Shown here piece by piece: positions 57,830 through 64,000 of a stretch of 64,000 nucleotides of DNA. The translations under genes and the position numbers were made by a program. The notes under the pieces were generated by a model that was not told where the DNA came from, searched no databases, and was given only the letters and a program-made list of their open reading frames with translations. Where the stretch lies: assembly GCA_030278955.1 (NCBI GenBank), contig JAOANR010000002.1:6933982-6997981 (forward strand), in the 5' to 3' direction. The stretch comes from Hygrophila difformis (Eukaryota; Streptophyta; Magnoliopsida; Lamiales; Acanthaceae). Position 1 is the first letter of the stretch; each line of letters opens with the position of its first letter.

Positions 57830-60800
57830 CGCATGACGTGGACATGCTTGGAATGTCTCCGGGGAAGCGGCCACGTACGATAGCGACTGCAGTGAAAAAT
57901 GCAATTGGCCCGCACGAGATGCTGTTCTTCTACTCGATCACTGCATCCGAACGAGCGAACTGGAAATCCCAGGTGGGGGCGTGAACACTGTCGGTACACC
58001 AATCATAGAATACAGATCGAGACAACATCTCCGGCACACACTTCTGCAATGGCCACATCTTCTGGACGCGGTCCGTGGCTATATCGGGCTTCGCGGCATG
58101 GTCCAGGACGAGGTTGTCGTGCAGAACAATCCTCTGTGGCCTGATTCGTAGTCGTATGATAGCCCAATGACCCCCTGGGTTGTATGGGCAGATAATCTGT
58201 ATGTTGCAAAAACATGATCCAATTAGATTATCCGTAATCTAATTATAGAAGTTACGCGATTAAGATGTAATTCCACTAACCTCTTCTAACTCCGACCAGT
58301 CTGCAGTGGACCCCCAACTAGGCTGAGCCCCGGTAACATACAACTTGAAGTAGGCAGCCTGCGAGTCAGTCATGGCTACCCGACGGCCCTTAACGTCCCA
58401 GCACTCACGTATCAGTGCGTCCTATTGCAAGAAAATTGAAATATGAACTCATATAAACAAATTGCAACAACCAGTGTGAATACGAAGTAGTTGGGGGTAG
58501 CAAGACCAACCAGAAAGTCAACATCCATGATGGCGTACTTGTAATTCTGCGCAGGCACTACGCCCAGCCAGCCGGGTGAAAACTGCAGAATCCCGAGATA
58601 CGTATCCATGTGCTGAAACAGAAATGTTGCAAAAAGTTATAGGCGTGAGGTCACTTTTATTTAATCAACCAGAAAGTAAATTGGCTTACATCGGTCTTGA
58701 GGAACGTAAAGATGTCCAGCCAGGCGGCAAACCAGGGGGGCCCAACTACTGTCCACCCGCCGATGTTCACACTATAAATAAGGAGCAGTTATTCGACACG
58801 TAATGCGGTGAATGAATGTAAATAATGTTGGCATAAACACTTACGGTGCAGCACCCTTATCTGCAACATATTCTCTAAATTTCTTTTCATCCGCATAGCC
58901 GCGCATGCGCTCCAGTGGTAGGTATGGGCTCAACAAACGATGCGATAAGCGCCCACGGCGTCCCTTAAGAAACCGAATGGATTCCACTGAACCAATGGGC
59001 CGGACGGTCACAATGTCGTCGCGACCGGGTGGGTACAGCCGCGCTATAGTGGTAGGCACAGGTGTTGCTGGCTCGAGAAAAACAAGGCAAAATGTTATCA
59101 TCCACTATAGTGACAACTAATTAAAATCAACTAATTTACGTGATAATTAAAAGTAGTAGTACCTATGTCGTGAGGCTGCCATGCGTACTCGATCCTGCGG
59201 CAGTACTCCCTGTTGGTGTACTGGCCAAAGACATGCCTGCACAGTGTAAAGGGTCAAAACGTATATAACAGTACACCGGCGGGTAAGTAAACGAGTAGTA
59301 TAGAATAGGAAACGACCGTACAAAAATTAATGCCCAAATTCGGAGACGAACCTGGCTGTGGTATCGGCGTGTGAACTTCCCGGGACGGGTCTTCGGCGTG
59401 TGTGGCTCAGCCTCGTGCCGTGACGGTGACTCGCTCACATCCCGCGACTCAGACGACACACGCTCGATGGTGGGCCGGACCGCTGCCACCTCTGCAACTC
59501 GGCGCTGCATGTCATCATCGGTCTATGCTCCACCGGCAGCTGGATCCACTCTCTCCTCTGCGGACTGAGGTCCAGCGGTAGCTGCACTGATAGGTGGGTC
59601 ATCCGAAGATGGGGCAGTACCAGGGCGAGCACGGGCGAACCTCTGCATGAATGTGTTCACCGACCACTGTACTTCTTCGCGCATGGACGCCACCGCCTGA
59701 TGCAAAAGAGAAACCCACCTCTACTGAAGCTCTGCATGCCGACGAGCCTGCTCATCCAACAAGCGCCGCTCTGACTGAGCGACCATATCAGCGATCAGGG
59801 CCAATAATACCTGGTCATCCCGGCCGAGTGGTGGAGGTACACTCGGGGCGGGGGTGAAGGTATATCCCCCCTGCAGCGGGGGTGAAGGTATATCCCCCTG
59901 CGGGTCGCTGTCGGATCCTACCTGCGGCCCGGAACCTCCGTCTGACTCGGATCCACTACCGTCCGAGCCATCTGGAGGCGATGGCTCGCGACCCCGTCCA
60001 CGTCGCCTCTGGGTATCAGTCTTGTCACCACTCTTCTTCCGCAGGACTCTCCTACCGCCACCGCCCGTAGCTCCTGAAACTGCTGCACGCTTGCGCCGGA
60101 GGAACGGGATCCATACCAACCCAGGCGGGATAGGGGCATCCACATCAGCCATATAAGGCTCGCGCCGCTCCAGATCGGTCGCTGGCAGAATCTCAAAATA
60201 TGAATATCCTGCAGTGAACATGAGTTGAGTATCAGATGAAGATAAACAATTAATTAAAAGCGTCTGGAATTAATAAAGATATAAAAAATGAAGCGAAAGT
60301 AAACCCAACTACTCATACTAACCTCATAGTCGTACGCCTGCCCCCATGACTGCTGCGACCATTTGGCATCGAACTCCCACCTCGTCATCCGCGGTCGCTG
60401 TACGGTCGGGTCATCTATGAACTTGACCCGCATCCACGTATACAGCTGTGGTATCGACTCAACCGCCCACACCTGACACATCATAGATTATAATACATCA
60501 ATACAATAAAATTGTGAACTAGGCTACACGAAAAACTAGAGCAGTTGCAGCAATGGTAAGCTTACCGAAATAGCGTAGCTGGGACAGTAAAGATGCGTTG
60601 AGGCACGGTGCTTGAACCTCGTCCTGGGAAACTATCTAATGTATGCGCGCATAACCTGCCATGAAAGGAATCCCCACGGAAAGGTCTCCCACGCCTCTGT
60701 GTCCTCCACGAGTCGCCACATCCATGGATCAGGCCTGCGCGCCTGTGGATCGTGACCCAGTATCATGTGGAAGGCCACCATCACCCCCGCGACCTTCAGG

Positions 60801-61330
60801 GCATCGCCGGCCCGATCCCTGAATGCCCTCTGCTCAGCAAATCATTCCCGTCACTTATTTGTAGTGAGCCTCCTAAAAATCCGAGCGTACCTGACCCCAA
60901 CACTATCGGCCAGTAAAAGGTCCCGACTAAAAAGCTGTAAATCTGTAGTCGAAGAAAATCGGAGCCCTATCATCAACGCGTGCTGCTCTCTCCCGTACCT
61001 AATGGATCGGCCCCCCACCGTAAACCAAACCTCCTCATCGCTCCCCATAGTCCAGTCCAGGCCATTCTTCGGGATAGGGTGAAATACGACCTCCCGAGCC
61101 ATAAACTCGTTCAAGGCAAGGCCGGAAATGGCTCCACGATGCCACCTCGGTCAAAACAAGTGGCCGAAGCATGATCGGTGGAGCTCCTCCGAACCATCAG
61201 TATCCGCTTCCCTAAGTACGCCCTCAATCTCCGGGACCAGCGTCTTCTGACGCATGTATGTCAACAAGTGCAGGGACGACCCCTGGCACTCCTGTCTCAC
61301 GTACCACCAATCTTCGTATAATTTATAAAA
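57830..61330 (-). pseudogene. DUF1985/Ulp1-type cysteine protease gene of the Mutator-like element
   Basis: Exon-like pieces on the minus strand run from a DUF1985-like region (61330-60590: RSCFGHLF, VWFTVGGRSIRYGREQHALM, IGLRF) through 'VWAVESIPQLYTWM...PRMTRWEF' (60484-60320). An acidic, Gly/Ser/Pro-rich linker follows (60221-59720), with basic repeats. After a region ending in GGWTVVGPPWFAAW the C48 protease domain lies at about 58200-57880, with catalytic histidine in NPGGHWAIIRL, aspartate in VLHDN and cysteine in SISCGPIAFF. Such proteins resemble SUMO proteases. An in-frame TGA at 61151-61153 and a TAG at 57930-57932, shortly before the active cysteine, disable this copy. Intron borders were not fully resolved; the intact H/D/C suggests recent decay. 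Confidence 0.75.
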
Positions 61331-61502
61331 TGATTGAGTCTCCCGTTAAATCACTCATTACAGACAACAATTAATGCCTCAGTTATTAGTAGTAATTAGT
61401 GATAATAATTTTTGTCTCGTCCACAACAGGGTGTATAGTACTATTATTATGTATAAAAATAATGTTAGATGGTGTCTGGCAAGTTTTAGAGTTGCATTAA
61501 TA
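61331..61502. other. AT-rich end of the Mutator-like region
   Basis: No inverted terminal repeat was identified here. The word 'ttattttaatgaggg' at 61503-61517 is the duplicated target of the LINE that follows. Confidence 0.4.
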
Positions 61503-61517
61503 TTATTTTAATGAGGG

Positions 61518-63872
61518 CTTGAGTGTATAACTTTTTTTTTTTGAGGAGAAAAAATGAATTTTATTATACCGAAAACTACATTAACCGAGCATCCATACAC
61601 AGCCAGCTAGCAAACCTGGTCCAGAGAATCTATTACATAAAGCGTTACCCGAAAGCAGTAATCAGACAAAACAACGCATTGACACTGAGCCCCAAACCAA
61701 TGTCTGATTTCAGAAAACTATAAGACCAAAACCACAAACACAGCCCCCCAATCGCACCCTCATTCCTCTGAAATATGAGAGCATCAGCAGCCATGATCCT
61801 TGCTAAAGCCGAATAACTTCTCAAGTGATGCAATCACCATGACAAACCATAAGCTTGCTTCAAAACACACGGCTCCCCTACTTATAAATATCAATACCAG
61901 TACATCGGATCAAAAAAAGGGGGGGTGTTGGAGGACGATAAAAAGTGGAGACAAGGCAGTGACAATAACATAAGATAAAGACAAGGCAGTGGCAGCGTGG
62001 TAAGAAAACAGGGAGAACCGGCACATGGGGATTCAGGCACCAAACCATAAAAGATCACACTACAACCAGATCGTGTTGCAAAGAAAACTCATCCAATTGA
62101 TATCCGATCGAAAACCTCATATGTGAAATAGCCATGTGTAAAAAGAAAATAGAAAGAAAATAAACGCGCTTACTCCACTCTCAGCTCTCAGGCCATCCTA
62201 TCAAACTGACTCTTCTCCACTCCCTTTGAGACTACCCCATCCAGAACAGCCAAAACCAAAAAAAACTCCCTTTTCCAGAATGTACTCCATCAATTCAAAA
62301 AATCCAAAAAAATTTTCTGACTCTTCTTCTAAATTTTTTTTTTCTTTTTTTTTTCTTTTTTTTTTTTTAACTTTCTTTTTTTTTCAGCCAAAACCAAAGG
62401 TACAAACAATCATCACCACATTTATACTTTCCAAATCACTATTCTATAACATCGAAACCAAACAAACTCTCCAACTAACAGGATCATATTCTCACATTTG
62501 CACTTTCAACCCACCATACTTGGCATTCCATCTCCCAAATATGATTTTGCAACACGAAATGATTTCATGTGAATATTTATGGACACTACCTAGAAAAGCC
62601 CAAATGAAATCCGGCCCCTGAGTGGCAAGAAATAAGGAGAGTGGATAAACGGGAAAACTACCAAACTAACAAAAGTGAAAGGGTATCAATTTGGCCCGAA
62701 AGGAGGCTCTCTAGGGGTGCGAGGGCATTTGGAGGAGGGCTTATAAGGCCGACTACCCTTTTCATTCCGATGCACCGTGATAAATAAAAGCAAGTTCAAC
62801 ATGTGTGGTAAAGCAAGTTTAGGAATGTCAAGATGATTAACACATTTTCGCATAATCCGACAGAAGTTAAAAATCTCAGATCTCACCGGGTTGGTTTGAC
62901 ACTTGGCTTGATGAGTTCCCTGCGATAGGTATCCCATCCTCCCAGATTGTTCTTTCACCACACGCACTATGTGTTCAAGCTCATCACTGCACTTTTGACT
63001 TACATCGAAACAACCTCATGTTAAGTATAGCCGCTCATACCAGTCAGCCCACGCCATTACAGCAAAGCCCTTTCCAGTGTCATCCTGTCACCTTTCCTCC
63101 TGTGCCCCGCGTATATTATCACTTGTCATCAGTTATAAATCACCAGACATTCCCCACCACAGTAGCAACCTCAGACGTAAGGCAAGACAGCAAGCTCCTC
63201 AGCAGTAACGCCAGCTCACATGCTTAGCTCTGTCAACAACACAGAATCAGCAGCAGCAGCAGCAATACAGGAAAACCTGTACACCTACAAAACTGAAGAT
63301 GTTAGTGCATAGTATATTCAATAACAATATTATTCCTTCTCCTTCACTCCCCAATCCGTTTGAATGTTTCCACCCAGACTTTTCTGCCAGCAGGCTTCTA
63401 TCAGTCTACTCCATCCCCACTATGCACTCCAAGCATCGATGAACTTTGGAACTTTGAACTTAAGCCAAACCAGAGTCAAGCATCCATAAACTTTAATCTT
63501 TCCCCATCCATCCCTATGAACTCACTGGCTACTTCTCTTGCTACTTCTATATATTCAAACTACCACCGGTGTCAGAGCCAAACTTCTACTTTCTCCTGTC
63601 CAGCTGCCCCATTACGTGCCCAGTAGTCAGCCAAATGGTTTTGCTCCCTAAAAATGTGTTGAAATCGGACTTCCCCAGCGCAACATATTACAGAAATAAT
63701 TGGTCTAATCTGCTCGCTTAGCCTCCAAGGGACTGACCCCAGATTTCCCATCCATTTCACAATATTAATGGAGTCACATTCAAAGATCAATTTCGGAAGA
63801 GGAAATCCATGATCACGGATCAGTGCTTGACACACACGACTTACCGCTGTAATTTCCGGCGAAACACACGAC
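61518..63872 (-). mobile_element. 5'-truncated LINE on the minus strand
   Basis: The element ends in a poly(A) tail (plus-strand T run at 61532-61542) and begins at about 63872 inside the RNase H domain. The 15-bp word TTATTTTAATGAGGG flanks it at 61503-61517 and 63873-63887, a target-site duplication. A second T-rich run at 62328-62385 may be an internal poly(A) from a nested insertion. Between RNase H and tail lies about 2 kb of non-coding sequence, long for a LINE 3' UTR. Confidence 0.75.
63572..63872 (-). pseudogene. LINE RNase H fragment
   Basis: The minus-strand frame shows the C-terminal half of an RVT_3-type RNase H: LIFECDSINIVKWM with the aspartate, then FQHIFREQNHLADYWARNG with the last aspartate. 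The upstream half is lost by 5' truncation. The protein ends with a stop at 63572-63574. Confidence 0.85.
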
Positions 63873-63887
63873 TTATTTTAATGAGGG

Positions 63888-64000
63888 GTTTGTTTTGTTG
63901 TTTATAATTTTTATTTGGTATTTATTTTGTCATAAATATTATAATAGATAAATTATTTTATTATGAATATTATAATATGAAAATAATATTATAATATTAT
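63888..64000. other. AT-rich window end
   Basis: The sequence is almost entirely A and T with 'aatattataatat' words. No feature is supported. Confidence 0.5.

Noticed and set aside
59842..60156. Plus-strand frames opposite the protease gene linker
   Set aside because: They are GC-rich shadows of the Pro/Gly/Ser-rich linker encoded on the minus strand.

Overview
The window looks like repeat-rich nuclear DNA of a flowering plant, probably a eudicot. It has spliced genes with GT-AG introns, Ty1/copia and Ty3/gypsy retrotransposons, LINEs, a tRNA-derived SINE, 'ctccctccgt'-type MITEs, a hAT-type MITE and a Mutator-like element. Nothing suggests a bacterial or organellar source, and the species cannot be named from the sequence. 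A run of 500 N lies at 39094-39593.

Layout. 1-1760: 3' end of a LINE. 2159-2368: a SINE with target-site duplications. 3013-11964: a full-length but decayed SIRE-like Ty1/copia element on the minus strand, with both LTRs, gag, pol and an extra 3' gene; one LTR carries a MITE. 12264-12525: a hAT MITE. 14489-20037: the clearest host gene, an eight-exon organellar RecA recombinase (RECA2-like, minus strand) whose splice phases all fit. 20740-23720: an unusual degenerate array built on the word gtggtaac. 23870-26442: a solo Ty3-type LTR with GATTA duplications. 26836-30120: exon-like remnants, including a CCCH zinc-finger exon, interrupted by a LINE fragment. 30397-31720: a tandem duplication of about 730 bp. 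32197-35266: three related F-box genes in a row (two apparently intact, the third frameshifted). 35350-39093: a Ty3/gypsy LTR fused by deletion to a broken pol. 40387-42175: a fourth F-box gene of the same family with the same intron phase, lying among Athila/Tat-like retrotransposon sequence and behind a cluster of GTCGCGGA palindromes. 43845-48083: a probable 4.2-kb LTR carrying the same palindromes. 48555-53741: the 5' part of a second SIRE-like copia element with an insertion in gag. 54310-61500: a decayed Mutator-like element with a transposase C-terminus on plus, a DUF1985/Ulp1-type cysteine protease gene on minus and, between them, a tandem array of fragments captured from the 40S ribosomal protein S23 gene. 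61518-63872: a 5'-truncated LINE.

How it works together. The likely functional host genes are the RecA gene, which would serve recombination and repair of organelle DNA, and up to three F-box genes, which would supply substrate receptors for SCF ubiquitin ligases. Nearly all the rest is mobile DNA at different stages of decay, nested and partly rearranged. The most unusual parts are the gene-carrying mobile elements: the Mutator-like element with an Ulp1-type protease and RPS23 fragments, the copia element with an extra ORF, and the F-box copy embedded in retrotransposon-like sequence that shares palindromic promoter repeats with a nearby LTR.
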